NCBI RefSeq assembly: GCF_018622995.1
Contig: NZ_CP076022.1
Coordinates: forward strand, 62,001 to 126,000
Direction: 5' to 3'
Length of the DNA: 64,000 bases
From: Arthrobacter jiangjiafuii
GTDB lineage: Bacteria; Actinomycetota; Actinomycetes; Actinomycetales; Micrococcaceae
Below the pieces are notes generated by a model. That model saw nothing but the letters and a program-made list of their open reading frames with translations. It did no database searches and was not told where the DNA came from. Each line of letters starts with the position of its first letter. Position 1 is the stretch's first letter. Positions 8,853-19,140 of the stretch are shown in pieces. The position numbers were made by a program, and so were the translations under genes.

Positions 8853-9731
8853 ATGGGAATTTCAGCCTCGGGCGCCACGGTGCTTATCACCGGCGCGGCA
8901 ATGGGTATGGGCAGGCTCTACGCGGAGCGGGCGGTGCGCGACGGCGCCGCGCACGTGGTGCTCTGGGACCGCAATGCCGAGGCGCTGGAGGCCACAGCGG
9001 CTGATCTGCGGGGAATGGGCGGCAGCGCCGTCCACCCCTACGCCCTGGACGTCAGTTCCCTGCCGGAGGTAACGGCCGCCGCCGCGCGCGTCATTGACGA
9101 CGCCGGCGTCCCTGACGTGCTGATCAACAATGCCGGCATCGTCCGCGGCAAGTACTTCTGGGAGCACGACCCGGAAGCCGACATCGACGCCGTCATGCAG
9201 GTCAATACGCTCGCGCCGATGCAGATCACCCGGGCGTTCCTGCCCCAGATGATCGCCCGCCGCACCCCGGCCCGCATCCTGAACGTGGCGTCGGCGTCGG
9301 GCACCCTGTCCGTGCCCAAGATGAGCGTCTATACCGCCTCCAAGTGGGCCGTCATCGGCTGGAGTGATTCCCTGCGCCTGGAACTGGCCGAATCCGGCAA
9401 CGGACACGTGATGGTGACCACCCTGATTCCCAGCTACATCAAGACCGGCATGTTTGCCGGCGCCCGCGGGCCGCTGATGACGCCCCTGATGGAGCCGGCC
9501 TACGTGGTGGACCGGGCCTGGGCTGCGCTGATGGCCGGCAAGGCCCGGATCCAGCTGCCGTGGACCGTGCCGCTGGGCAGCGCCCTGCGCGGGCTGCTGC
9601 CGCAGCCGCTGTGGGACGTCGTCGCCGGGCGGGTCTTCAAGGTGTACCAGTCCATGGACCACTTCACCGGCCGGCCCGAAACGCCGTCCGCGGCTGAGTC
9701 TGCTGCTCCCTCCGCGGAGACGCGCCGATGA
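8853..9731 (+). CDS. SDR-family NAD(P)-dependent oxidoreductase
   Basis: A 292-residue classical short-chain dehydrogenase. The nucleotide-binding TGAAMGMG is at 13-20, NNAG at 92-95, and the catalytic set is S147, Y160 and K164 (YTASK). The C-terminal tail (about 200-292) is hydrophobic and resembles SDRs that act on lipid or sterol alcohols. I chose the ATG at 8853 (MGISASG); the frame opens at 8706 but the upstream part lacks conservation. The stop overlaps the start of the aldehyde dehydrogenase by 4 bases (ATGA), so the two enzymes are coupled and may act in sequence, alcohol to aldehyde to acid. Confidence 0.92.
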   Translation: MGISASGATVLITGAAMGMGRLYAERAVRDGAAHVVLWDRNAEALEATAADLRGMGGSAVHPYALDVSSLPEVTAAAARVIDDAGVPDVLINNAGIVRGKYFWEHDPEADIDAVMQVNTLAPMQITRAFLPQMIARRTPARILNVASASGTLSVPKMSVYTASKWAVIGWSDSLRLELAESGNGHVMVTTLIPSYIKTGMFAGARGPLMTPLMEPAYVVDRAWAALMAGKARIQLPWTVPLGSALRGLLPQPLWDVVAGRVFKVYQSMDHFTGRPETPSAAESAAPSAETRR

Positions 9732-11140
9732 GCGCAGTGTCCGTGGAGGAGACCTCCGAAGCCCATCCCGAGGCCGCCGTCAGCGCCACCGTTGCTGCGG
9801 TCCGCAGGGCGTACGACGCCGGCCGGACCAGGCCGCTGGCCTGGCGCCGGGAGCAGCTGCAGGGCCTGATCCGGATGCTGGCTGACCGCGAGGCCGAGTT
9901 CAGTGCCGCCCTGGCCGCCGACCTGGGGAAGAATCCGCTCGAGGGATACCTGACCGAACTTTCCATCACCCGCAGCGAAGCGGAGTACGCGCTCAAGCAC
10001 CTCTCGCAGTGGACGCGCAGCACCAAGGTTCCGGTTCCGCTGGGCCTGCAGCCTGCCTCGGCCAAGACCGAACCCCAGCCGTTGGGCGTAGTGCTCATCA
10101 TCGCGCCGTGGAACTATCCGGTGCAGCTGCTGCTGGCTCCGCTGATCGGTGCGCTGGCTGCGGGGAACGCAGCAGTGCTCAAACCCAGCGAGCTGGCGCC
10201 GGCCACCTCGCGCGTCATCGCCGCGCTGCTCCCGCAGTATCTGGACCCGGACGCCGTCGTCGTCGTGGAAGGCGGGCAGGAGGCCAGCACGGCACTGCTG
10301 GCCGAACGCTTTGACCACATTTTCTTCACCGGCGGGGAACGGGTGGGCCGCGTGGTGCTGCAGGCCGCGGCCCGGTACCTGACCCCGGTCACCCTGGAAC
10401 TGGGCGGAAAGTCGCCGGCAGTGGTGCTGGATGGAAACTTCACCGCCATTGCCCGGCGGCTGCTCTACGGCAAGCTGCTCAACGCCGGACAGACCTGCGT
10501 GGCCCCGGACTACGTGCTGGTCACCGAGGCGGCGGCGCCGAAGCTGTGCAAGGCCCTGGTCAAAGAGCTGGCCGGGCTCTTCGGCAAGGATCCGGCCAAG
10601 AGCGCCGACCTGGGCCGGATCATCAACGCCCAGCACTGGGACCGGCTGCACGGGCTGCTGGACAGCGGAACCGTACTGGCCGGCGGCCGCGGGGACCGGG
10701 ATTCGCTTTACCTGGAACCGACCATCCTGACCGAGGTCTCTCCGGACTCCGCCGTGATGCAGGAAGAGATTTTCGGACCGATCCTGCCCGTGCTCACGGT
10801 TAAGGACCTTGAAGAGGCAATGGCCTTCATCAACGCCCGCCCGGTCCCGTTGGCCTCGTACCTGTATACGCAGTCCGCGCCGGCACGGCAGGCCTTCGAA
10901 CGGGGCGTGCGGGCCGGCAGCGTGAACCACAATGTGAGCACGGTGCAGCTCGCTGTTCCCGGCCTGCCGTTTGGCGGCGCCGGAGCCAGCGGCACCGGCG
11001 CCTACCACGGCAAGTACACGTTCGACACGTTCAGCCAGCTGCGGCCGGTGTTCACCAAGGGCACCGCGCTGGACACGCTGAAGGTGGCCTACCCGCCGTA
11101 CAACGGCATCAAGGCCCGGCTGCTGCGCCGGCTGCTCTGA
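9728..11140 (+). CDS. Class-3-like aldehyde dehydrogenase
   Basis: A 470-residue NAD(P)-dependent aldehyde dehydrogenase. Catalytic N129 (APWNYP), E224 (LELGGKSP) and C257 (NAGQTCVAPD) are all present. The short N-terminus, about 30 residues shorter than class 1/2 enzymes, and the C-terminal FDTFSQLRPV...YPPYN region are like ALDH3/fatty aldehyde dehydrogenases. It is coupled to the SDR gene through an ATGA overlap. A 13-bp inverted repeat follows the stop codon. Confidence 0.93.
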   Translation: MSAVSVEETSEAHPEAAVSATVAAVRRAYDAGRTRPLAWRREQLQGLIRMLADREAEFSAALAADLGKNPLEGYLTELSITRSEAEYALKHLSQWTRSTKVPVPLGLQPASAKTEPQPLGVVLIIAPWNYPVQLLLAPLIGALAAGNAAVLKPSELAPATSRVIAALLPQYLDPDAVVVVEGGQEASTALLAERFDHIFFTGGERVGRVVLQAAARYLTPVTLELGGKSPAVVLDGNFTAIARRLLYGKLLNAGQTCVAPDYVLVTEAAAPKLCKALVKELAGLFGKDPAKSADLGRIINAQHWDRLHGLLDSGTVLAGGRGDRDSLYLEPTILTEVSPDSAVMQEEIFGPILPVLTVKDLEEAMAFINARPVPLASYLYTQSAPARQAFERGVRAGSVNHNVSTVQLAVPGLPFGGAGASGTGAYHGKYTFDTFSQLRPVFTKGTALDTLKVAYPPYNGIKARLLRRLL

Positions 11141-11170
11141 GCCTGGCTACCCGGGCCACGCCGTCCCGGC

Positions 11171-11202
11171 GTTGACCCTGGCCCCCGCGGGCCAGGGTCA
11201 AC
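11171..11202. terminator. Bidirectional terminator hairpin between ALDH and pgm
   Basis: A perfect 13-bp inverted repeat (arms 11171-11183 and 11190-11202, 6-base loop) fills the gap between two convergent genes. There is no T-tract on either side, so it may act as a GC-rich terminator in both directions. Confidence 0.65.
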
Positions 11203-11209
11203 GGGGCAG

Positions 11210-12841
11210 CTAGGAGATCACACCGTCCACAATCGCCTTGGCCTCGGCCTGGACGGTGCGCAGGTGCTCGAGTCCCTTGAAGGACTCGGCGTAGATCTTG
11301 TACACGTCCTCGGTGCCGGAGGGGCGGGCAGCGAACCAGGCGTTCTCGGTGGTGACCTTCAGCCCGCCGATGGGGGCGCCGTTGCCGGGCGCCTCGGTGA
11401 GCCGGGCGGTAATCTCCTCGCCGGCCAGCGTGGTGGCGGTGACGTCCGACGGCGAGAGCTTGGCCAGTGCCGCCTTCTGTTCCCGGCTGGCCGGGGCATC
11501 CACGCGGGCGTATTCGGGGTCACCGAACGCGGTGGTCAGTTCGCGGTAGCGCTGCGACGGCGTCTTGCCCGTGACGGCGGTGATTTCCGAGGCCAGCAGG
11601 GCCAGCAGGATGCCGTCCTTGTCGGTGGTCCACGCCTTGCCGTCCCGGCGCAGGAAGGAAGCGCCGGCGGATTCCTCGCCGCCGAAGGCCGCCTCGCCCG
11701 AGAGCAGGCCCGGAACGAACCACTTGAAGCCCACCGGCACCTCCATCAGGGTCCGGCCCAGGTCGCCGGCCACCCGGTCGATCATCGAGGAGGAGACCAG
11801 GGTCTTGCCCACCACCGCGTTTTCCGGCCAGTCAGACCGGTTCCGGTAGAGGTAGTCGATGGCCACGGCCAGATAGTGGTTGGGGTTCATCAGCCCGGCA
11901 TCCGGGGTCACGATCCCGTGCCGGTCGGCGTCGGCGTCGTTGCCGGTGGCGATGTCGTATTCGTTGGCGCGGGAGATCAGCGAGGCCATGGCATAGGGGG
12001 AGGAGCAGTCCATCCGGATCTTCTCGTCCCAGTCCAGGGTCATGAACGCCCACTGCGGGTCCACATTCGGGTTGACCACGCTCAGGTTCAGCTGGTGCGC
12101 TTCGGCAATGGCGCCCCAGTAGTCCACCGATGCTCCACCGAGCGGATCGGCGCCGATGTGCAGGCCGGAACCGCGGATGGCATCCAGGTCCAGGACCGAG
12201 GGCAGGTCCTGGACGTAGTTCTGCAGGAAGTCGTAGGTGCCCACGGAATCGGCCAGCCGGGCCTCGCCGAGCGGAATGCGCCGCACGCCGCGCAGTCCGT
12301 CCTCGAGCAGTTCGTTGGCGCGGTTGGCAATCCAGTTCGTGGCCTCGGAGCCGGCCGGGCCGCCCGTGGGCGGGTTGTACTTGAAACCGCCGTCGGCCGG
12401 GGGATTGTGCGAGGGGGTGATGATGATGCCGTCGGCCTGGTCGGTGCGACCGGCGTTGTACTTCAGGATGGCGTGGCTGAGCGCGGGCGTGGGCGTGAAT
12501 CCGTTGCGGGCGTCAATCAGGACATTCACGGAGTTGCCGGCGAGCACCTCCAGGGCGGTGTTCTGCGCGGGCTCGGACAGGGCGTGGGTGTCCTTGCCCA
12601 TGAACAGCGGGCCGGTGATGCCCTGCCCGTTGCGGTATTCCACGATCGCCTGGGTGATGGCGGCAATATGCGGCTCGTTGAAGGCGCCGTTCAGGGAGGA
12701 GCCGCGGTGCCCGGAGGTGCCGAAGACCACGCGCTGCGCGGGGTCGTCCATATCCGGCCGGATGTCGGCATAGGCATCCAGCAGCTTCGTCAGGTCTACA
12801 AGGTCGGAGGGTTGGGCAACTGTGCCCGCGCGGTTAGCCAT
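11210..12841 (-). CDS. pgm: Phosphoglucomutase (alpha-D-glucose-1,6-bisphosphate-dependent)
   Basis: The 543-residue enzyme interconverts glucose-1- and glucose-6-phosphate, linking glycolysis with glycogen, trehalose and cell-wall sugar supply. The phospho-serine loop is ITPSHNPP (S144), the metal loop is [19 protein letters not shown] is at 40-48 and the phosphate-binding ARPSGTED is near the C-terminus. Length matches the single-domain Pgm family (about 545). I used the ATG at 12841 (MANRAGT), preceded by AGGGG; two methionines 4 and 7 codons upstream are possible alternatives. Confidence 0.94.
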   Translation of the reverse strand: MANRAGTVAQPSDLVDLTKLLDAYADIRPDMDDPAQRVVFGTSGHRGSSLNGAFNEPHIAAITQAIVEYRNGQGITGPLFMGKDTHALSEPAQNTALEVLAGNSVNVLIDARNGFTPTPALSHAILKYNAGRTDQADGIIITPSHNPPADGGFKYNPPTGGPAGSEATNWIANRANELLEDGLRGVRRIPLGEARLADSVGTYDFLQNYVQDLPSVLDLDAIRGSGLHIGADPLGGASVDYWGAIAEAHQLNLSVVNPNVDPQWAFMTLDWDEKIRMDCSSPYAMASLISRANEYDIATGNDADADRHGIVTPDAGLMNPNHYLAVAIDYLYRNRSDWPENAVVGKTLVSSSMIDRVAGDLGRTLMEVPVGFKWFVPGLLSGEAAFGGEESAGASFLRRDGKAWTTDKDGILLALLASEITAVTGKTPSQRYRELTTAFGDPEYARVDAPASREQKAALAKLSPSDVTATTLAGEEITARLTEAPGNGAPIGGLKVTTENAWFAARPSGTEDVYKIYAESFKGLEHLRTVQAEAKAIVDGVIS

Positions 12842-12900
12842 ACCCCTAAGCATGCCAAACATTCGCCCTTTCGGGCAGAAGGGCGGCCGGGACCATCGAC

Positions 12901-12947
12901 ACAAACAAACGACGACGGCGGCGGGTGCCGTCGTCGTCGTTTGTTTG
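12901..12947 (-). terminator. Rho-independent terminator of the peptide transporter gene
   Basis: A 21-bp stem with one wobble pair (arms 12902-12922 and 12927-12947) and a 4-base loop, built from ACGACGACGGC-type sequence. Read on the minus strand the descending arm ends in TTTGTTTGT. It lies 29 bases past the stop of the peptide transporter gene. Confidence 0.8.
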
Positions 12948-12975
12948 GCCGCGAAGGGCCGGTGGAGCCGGGTGC

Positions 12976-14451
<1,476 letters not shown>

Positions 14452-14495
14452 ATATTCGCACCGGCGTATGTGCGGACCCGGCGCCGGGATTCGCG

Positions 14496-14515
14496 GTTTC
14501 TAGGCGTTTCTAGGC
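14496..14515. repeat. Two tandem copies of a 10-base unit (gtttctaggc)
   Basis: Two perfect head-to-tail copies, followed by a partial third (gtttt), about 45 bases upstream of the peptide transporter start. It could be a regulator site or a simple slippage repeat. Confidence 0.6.
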
Positions 14516-14631
14516 GTTTTCGGCACGGCCGGCATGGCAGCTGTGTTTAATGTCTCCTCGGAAACGGTCCCCCGCCACACTGTTACGTGGTGCGGGCCGA
14601 TGCATCCGGTGGCGTGGGATAAAATCTGCGC

Positions 14632-16059
14632 TCACTTTCCCAGCTGGGCGGCCACCGCGAGCAATTGGGCCTCCGCGCCGGGCCGCCCGATCAGCTGGAT
14701 TCCCATGGACAGCCCGCCCGCGGTGCGCAGGGTCGGGACGGTGATGGCCGGCAGCCCGCAGACGTTCACCATCGAGGTGAAGGGCGAATAGCGGCACTGC
14801 CGGTCATAGTCCTCCAGGCCCTGCGCATCCCCGCCCAGCGAGTCATCCCGGTACCAGCCCAGCGGCCGCGGAATCATCCCCAGTGCCGGGGTGAGGATCA
14901 TGTCGTACCGGCCGTAGGCGCGGATGGTGTCTTCCTCGAAGCGGCGCAGGACGTCGATGGCCGCCACCAGGTCGGCAGCGGAGCGCTGCATTGCGCGGCG
15001 GCGTACCGCCGCCGTCAGCGGTGTCAGCCGCTCCTCGCCGCCCGGCGGCAGCTCCAGCGTTGCCAGCCCAGCCGTCCAAACGGTCTGGAAGGCCTCCGGA
15101 TAGCGGGCGTCGTACCCCACTTCCGCGTCAACGACGTCGTGCCCTGCACCCGTGAGGGCGCCGACCCCTGCCTCCAGGGCCTGCACCGCTTCCGGGTCCA
15201 GGGTGATTTCCAGGCGGGAGGAAAACGGTGAAAGCGTGCTTACTCCGATCCGGAAGCGTCCTTCGGCGCGTTGCGCCGCGGCGAGGAAGGAGCCGTCGAC
15301 GGCGGCAGCGGACGTCGCGTGGTGGTTGGGTTCGGCGACCATCGCGTCCAGCAGCAGCGCCGCGTCGGCCGCGGTGCGGGCCAGCGGTCCGGCCACCACA
15401 AACTGGCCCAGGTCATTCTGCCCGGCGCCGGAGGGCACCCTCCCGCGGTTGGGCTTCAGCCCGACCAGGCCGGTTGCCGCCGCCGGAATCCGCACCGACC
15501 CGCCGCCGTCCGTCCCCGGCGCGAAAGGAAGCAGTCCCGCTGCCACTGCGGCGGCGCTGCCGCCGCTGGAGCCGCCCGGGCTGCGGGTCGGATCCAGCGG
15601 ATTCCGGGCCGGCGCTCCCACCAGGTTCTCGCTGTAGCTGCTCAGGCCAAACTCCGGCACCTGCGTCTTGCCCAGGCTGATCGCCCCTGCCCGGCGCAGG
15701 ACGGCTGGCAGGGGGCTGTCCGATTCGGGAACATAAGGCGGCAGCGCTGCAGTGCCCAGTGTTGTGGGGACGCCCGCGACGTCGGTGAGGTCCTTGTGTG
15801 CCAGGGGCATGCCGTGGAGCGGGCCCAGTGGTCCGCCGCGGGCAAAAAGCTCGTCGGCAGCCGCCGCTTCGCGCAGGGCGGCATCGGGCGTGACAAGCAG
15901 GAAGGCGCCCAGGTCCGGGTTCTTCTCCTCGATGCGCTCCAGGAAATGTGCGGTTACTTCCCGCGCGCTGACCTCGCCCGAAGCGAGATGGTCCCGCAGC
16001 GCCAACGCGGTGAGTCCGTGCAGCCCCGCGGGCGGGACCGGATCCGGATGAGCGGGCAT
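14632..16059 (-). CDS. Amidase, amidase-signature family
   Basis: A 475-residue hydrolase with the complete Ser-cisSer-Lys triad: K89 (AHKDLTDVAG), S164 (PGGSSGGSAA) and nucleophile S188 (GTDGGGSVRIP). The 24-residue spacing between S164 and S188 is the family standard. Relatives hydrolyse amides from small metabolites to peptides; GatA is excluded because no gatB/gatC is adjacent and the C-terminal half differs from GatA. It faces away from the rhodanese-pheA pair, with a 13-base palindrome in the gap. Substrate unknown. Confidence 0.9.
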   Translation of the reverse strand: MPAHPDPVPPAGLHGLTALALRDHLASGEVSAREVTAHFLERIEEKNPDLGAFLLVTPDAALREAAAADELFARGGPLGPLHGMPLAHKDLTDVAGVPTTLGTAALPPYVPESDSPLPAVLRRAGAISLGKTQVPEFGLSSYSENLVGAPARNPLDPTRSPGGSSGGSAAAVAAGLLPFAPGTDGGGSVRIPAAATGLVGLKPNRGRVPSGAGQNDLGQFVVAGPLARTAADAALLLDAMVAEPNHHATSAAAVDGSFLAAAQRAEGRFRIGVSTLSPFSSRLEITLDPEAVQALEAGVGALTGAGHDVVDAEVGYDARYPEAFQTVWTAGLATLELPPGGEERLTPLTAAVRRRAMQRSAADLVAAIDVLRRFEEDTIRAYGRYDMILTPALGMIPRPLGWYRDDSLGGDAQGLEDYDRQCRYSPFTSMVNVCGLPAITVPTLRTAGGLSMGIQLIGRPGAEAQLLAVAAQLGK

Positions 16060-16077
16060 GTGACTCCTTCGGACGGG

Positions 16078-16090
16078 GGAAATATTTTCC
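16078..16090. promoter_or_regulatory. Palindrome in divergent amidase/rhodanese promoter region
   Basis: GGAAATATTTTCC is a 13-base near-perfect palindrome (5-base arms around TAT) 18 bases upstream of the amidase start. It is AT-rich against a GC-rich background. The sequence allows an operator role, but no regulator gene is adjacent. Confidence 0.4.
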
Positions 16091-16200
16091 GGGCAGGGCT
16101 CCCACTATAGGCTGGGAGGAAGTTGACTTTCCGGGCCGGGAAACGGCGAGCCGCCGCCGGCCCCGAGCCATGCTGGAACCTAAGGACAGGATCTTCGAAA

Positions 16201-16518
16201 ATGGAAAACGTATCCGTGGATGCCATCGGACCGAACGCCCGGATTTTGGACGTGCGCGAGGACTATGAATGGGAAGCCGGGCATGTCGACGGCGCCGTAC
16301 ATATTCCGCTCGATACCCTGCCGGAGCGCTTTGAGGAACTGGACCCGGACCAGGATGTCGCAGTCATTTGCCGCACCGGGGGCCGCAGCTCCCGTGCCGC
16401 GGCCTGGCTGGAATCCCACGGCTATTCCGTGGTGAACGTCAAGGGCGGCATGGGAGCCTGGCTGGAAGCCGGGAAGCCCATGGTTTCCGACAACGGGCAG
16501 GACCCCACCGTCGTATGA
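16201..16518 (+). CDS. Rhodanese-like domain protein
   Basis: A single rhodanese domain of 105 residues. The active-site loop is CRTGGRS (C57), preceded by LDVREDYEWEAGHVDGAVHIP, the standard rhodanese entry motif. Such single-domain proteins carry a persulfide on the cysteine for sulfur transfer or thiosulfate/cyanide chemistry. The start is the ATG at 16201 (MENVSVD). The stop overlaps the start of pheA (ATGA), so the two are co-translated, although no functional link is known to me. Confidence 0.92.
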   Translation: MENVSVDAIGPNARILDVREDYEWEAGHVDGAVHIPLDTLPERFEELDPDQDVAVICRTGGRSSRAAAWLESHGYSVVNVKGGMGAWLEAGKPMVSDNGQDPTVV

Positions 16519-17483
16519 TCCCTTCTCCCAGCGCAGATGCCGCCGGCGGCGCCGGCGGCAAGGGGTGGACCTACACCTACCTCGGGCCGGAGGGCACGTT
16601 CACTGAAGCCGCGCTCCTGCAGGTTCCCGGTGCAGCCGACGCCGAGCGGATTCCCGCCACGAGTGTGACCGCCGCGCTGGAGATGGTCCGCGACGGCCGG
16701 GCGGATGCCGCCGTCGTACCGATTGAAAACTCGGTCGAGGGTGGCGTGAGCGCCACCCTCGACGCCATTTCGGCCGGCGATCCGCTGCGGATCCGGCGGG
16801 AAATCCTGGTTCCCATCACCTTTGTCCTGGCCGTCCGGCCCGGCCTGGAGCTGGCAGGCATCGCCACGGTGTCCACCCACTCGCACGCCTGGGCGCAGTG
16901 CCGGGACTGGGCCGAAAAGAATATTCCGCATGCGGAATATCTCCCTGCATCCTCCACCGCAGCCGCAGCCGTGGGCCTGCAGGCGGCGGAGCCCGCCTAC
17001 GACGCCGCCATCTGCTCACCCCTGGTGGCGGAGCGGCTTGGCCTGCAGGTGCTGCGCAGCGACATTGGCGACGTCGCCGACGCCGTCACGCGCTTTGTCC
17101 TGCTGAGCCGGGGCGGACCCCTGCCCGAACCTACCGGGGCAGACAAAACCACGTTGGTGGTGCCGCTGCCTGAGGATCATCCGGGGGCGCTGATGGAAAT
17201 CCTCGATCAGTTCTCTGCCCGCGGCGTGAACCTCAGCAGGATCGAGTCCCGCCCCACTGGCCTGTTCCTGGGTGATTACTTCTTCAGCATCGACGCCGAC
17301 GGCCACGTATATGACGCCCGGATGGCAGACGCGCTGAAGGGCCTGCACCGGATCAGCCCCAACCTGAGATTCCTGGGATCCTATCCGCGGGCTGACCAGC
17401 GCGAGCCTGAGATTCCCAAGCACACCAGCGACGAGGCATTCCATGCAGCGGACCTCTGGCTTGAGGACCTGTACAAGGACTAG
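16515..17483 (+). CDS. pheA: Prephenate dehydratase
   Basis: A 322-residue monofunctional enzyme that converts prephenate to phenylpyruvate in phenylalanine synthesis. The N-terminal catalytic domain begins YLGPEGTFTEAAL and holds the IENSVEGGV segment and THSHAWAQC. The C-terminal ACT domain (about residues 205-285) has the phenylalanine-binding ESRP motif, so feedback inhibition is expected. The start at 16515 overlaps the rhodanese stop. No chorismate mutase domain is attached. Confidence 0.95.
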   Translation: MIPSPSADAAGGAGGKGWTYTYLGPEGTFTEAALLQVPGAADAERIPATSVTAALEMVRDGRADAAVVPIENSVEGGVSATLDAISAGDPLRIRREILVPITFVLAVRPGLELAGIATVSTHSHAWAQCRDWAEKNIPHAEYLPASSTAAAAVGLQAAEPAYDAAICSPLVAERLGLQVLRSDIGDVADAVTRFVLLSRGGPLPEPTGADKTTLVVPLPEDHPGALMEILDQFSARGVNLSRIESRPTGLFLGDYFFSIDADGHVYDARMADALKGLHRISPNLRFLGSYPRADQREPEIPKHTSDEAFHAADLWLEDLYKD

Positions 17484-17707
17484 CCTCACGGGAGGAAACG
17501 GCCAGGAAGCACTGACGGGACAAGAGATTGAGGTGGCGGGATTCTCCGCTTCGGAAACCGCCGTGCGCGTGATGCTCTCAGCATGAAGATGTGGGTCCGG
17601 CTTTCCCGCCGGCACGATTCATCAGTATGCTGATGGTAAATGTGCGGTACGCCGCACAGACCACAGGCCCGGTACGGGTCCTGAACCGTAGTGAGGAAGG
17701 AACGCGA

Positions 17708-17983
17708 ATGTCTGAGCACCCCAATGAGGAAGAACAGCTGACCGATCCCAAGCCCAGCGGACAGTCCACGGGTGACGACAACTGGCGCGGCGATGCCGCC
17801 GACCAGGGCAACGACATCCGTTTCGCCGAGGAAGAGCAGCTGATCCGCGAGCAGGGTTCACCCGCTTCCGTCAATCGCGACGACGAAGGTGAATACACCG
17901 ACAAGGATGACGCGGACGGCAAGGGGACCAAGGGATCCGCCGCCGAGGGCGGCTACACCGACGCCGAGGGCACGCAGGACTAG
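17708..17983 (+). CDS. Small acidic hydrophilic protein, unknown function
   Basis: A 91-residue protein (MSEHPNEEEQ...) very rich in Asp, Glu, Gly and Gln, with no hydrophobic segment and hence likely disordered. Short recurring pieces are EEEQL/EEEQLI and GEYTD/GGYTD. A strong ribosome site AGGAAGG sits 8 bases before the ATG, which supports translation. Its stop overlaps the stop of the convergent lipid kinase gene by 3 bases. I do not recognise the family; a stress-related role would be guesswork. Confidence 0.7.
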   Translation: MSEHPNEEEQLTDPKPSGQSTGDDNWRGDAADQGNDIRFAEEEQLIREQGSPASVNRDDEGEYTDKDDADGKGTKGSAAEGGYTDAEGTQD

Positions 17984-19074
17984 CCCCGCCTCGCCCCCGC
18001 CGCCAGCGGGGGAACCGGCTGCTGCTGGTTCGGGGAAGGCGCCCGGACCAGCAGCGCCAGCGGATCGACCCGGACCAGTACCTTGGTGGCCGGTCCGGTG
18101 AGATCGCCGTCCAGCTGGGTCTGCGTGGGGCTCGCGACGCGGATCTCCACTGTCCGGGCCCGCTGATAGCTGATCACCGGGATCTCCCGGCGGGAGCCGG
18201 TGACCACTTTCCCGGCCACCCAGAACCAGCCGGCAAGGCTGCGCGGACTCATCGCCACCACGTCCAGCAGCCCGTCATCCATGCTCGCTTCGGGGATGAA
18301 ATCGATCCCGGCCGGCAGTCGCCCCAGGTTGGCGAACAGGATGCTGCGGACCTTGAGCACCCGTGCCGGCCCTCCGTCCACCGAGACGCTCATCTTGGTC
18401 CGCCGCCCCGGCAGCAGCCGGACTCCGGCCTCCCCGTACGCCAGCCAGCCCACGCTCTTTTTCAGGTTGTCCCGCGTGGCAGCCACCACCTCGGCGTCCA
18501 GCCCGATGCCGCCCATCACCAGGAAGACGCTGCTGCTGCGTTCCCCCGTGACGGCGTTTTCCAACTCGATCGACCCCATGTCCACGCGCCGGTCCTGCCC
18601 GTGGAGCGCCGTGCCGATCGCCGCCGGCAGGTCAGCCACCGGCAGGTCCAGGTTCCGGGCGAACAGGTTGCCGGTCCCCAGGGGCAGCAGGCCGAGCGCT
18701 GCAGGGGTGCTGGCCAGGGCACGGGCGACCTCCCGGATGGTGCCGTCGCCGCCCGCCGCCAGAACGACGTCGGCCCCCAGCGCCAGCGCCTGGCGCGCCT
18801 GCTCATAGCCGGGACTCTCAATAGTGGTTTCCAGGATCATGGGCGGATCCCAGCCGGCCAGCTCGCAGGCCTGGGCCAGCAGTACCCGCGCCGCCGGTGC
18901 CTGGACCTTGACGGGATTGAGCACCATCGCCACTTTCTGGTGTCCCGGGGCCAGGGGCCTGATGACCCTTTTGCCGGCGGCCAGCCGGCGCCGCCGCCGC
19001 GCCTCCACGCCCACTGCCAGTGCCACGAGGACAGCGGCCAGCAGTGCCAGTATGGATATCAGGAGGGGGGACAT
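17980..19074 (-). CDS. Diacylglycerol/lipid kinase family protein (YegS-like)
   Basis: A 364-residue protein with an N-terminal membrane anchor (about residues 3-22) and a DAGK catalytic domain. The nucleotide-binding AAGGDGTIREV motif and LPLGTGNLFARNL match lipid kinases of the YegS/DgkB group, which phosphorylate diacylglycerol or related lipids. The start is the ATG at 19074 (MSPLLIS). The open frame continues far upstream only because it runs antisense through serS. The end overlaps tail-to-tail with the small acidic protein gene. Confidence 0.9.
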   Translation of the reverse strand: MSPLLISILALLAAVLVALAVGVEARRRRRLAAGKRVIRPLAPGHQKVAMVLNPVKVQAPAARVLLAQACELAGWDPPMILETTIESPGYEQARQALALGADVVLAAGGDGTIREVARALASTPAALGLLPLGTGNLFARNLDLPVADLPAAIGTALHGQDRRVDMGSIELENAVTGERSSSVFLVMGGIGLDAEVVAATRDNLKKSVGWLAYGEAGVRLLPGRRTKMSVSVDGGPARVLKVRSILFANLGRLPAGIDFIPEASMDDGLLDVVAMSPRSLAGWFWVAGKVVTGSRREIPVISYQRARTVEIRVASPTQTQLDGDLTGPATKVLVRVDPLALLVRAPSPNQQQPVPPLAAGARRG

Positions 19075-19140
19075 AGTGGTTCCCACCCTAACGTGGACCC
19101 GGATGCCTTGGCCCCGCGGCGTTTTGGGTACTCTTGAACC

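Noticed and set aside
14452-14631. Possible gene in the gap before the peptide transporter
   Set aside because: Frames here are short, lack ribosome sites and show no family motif; only the tandem 10-base repeat stands out.
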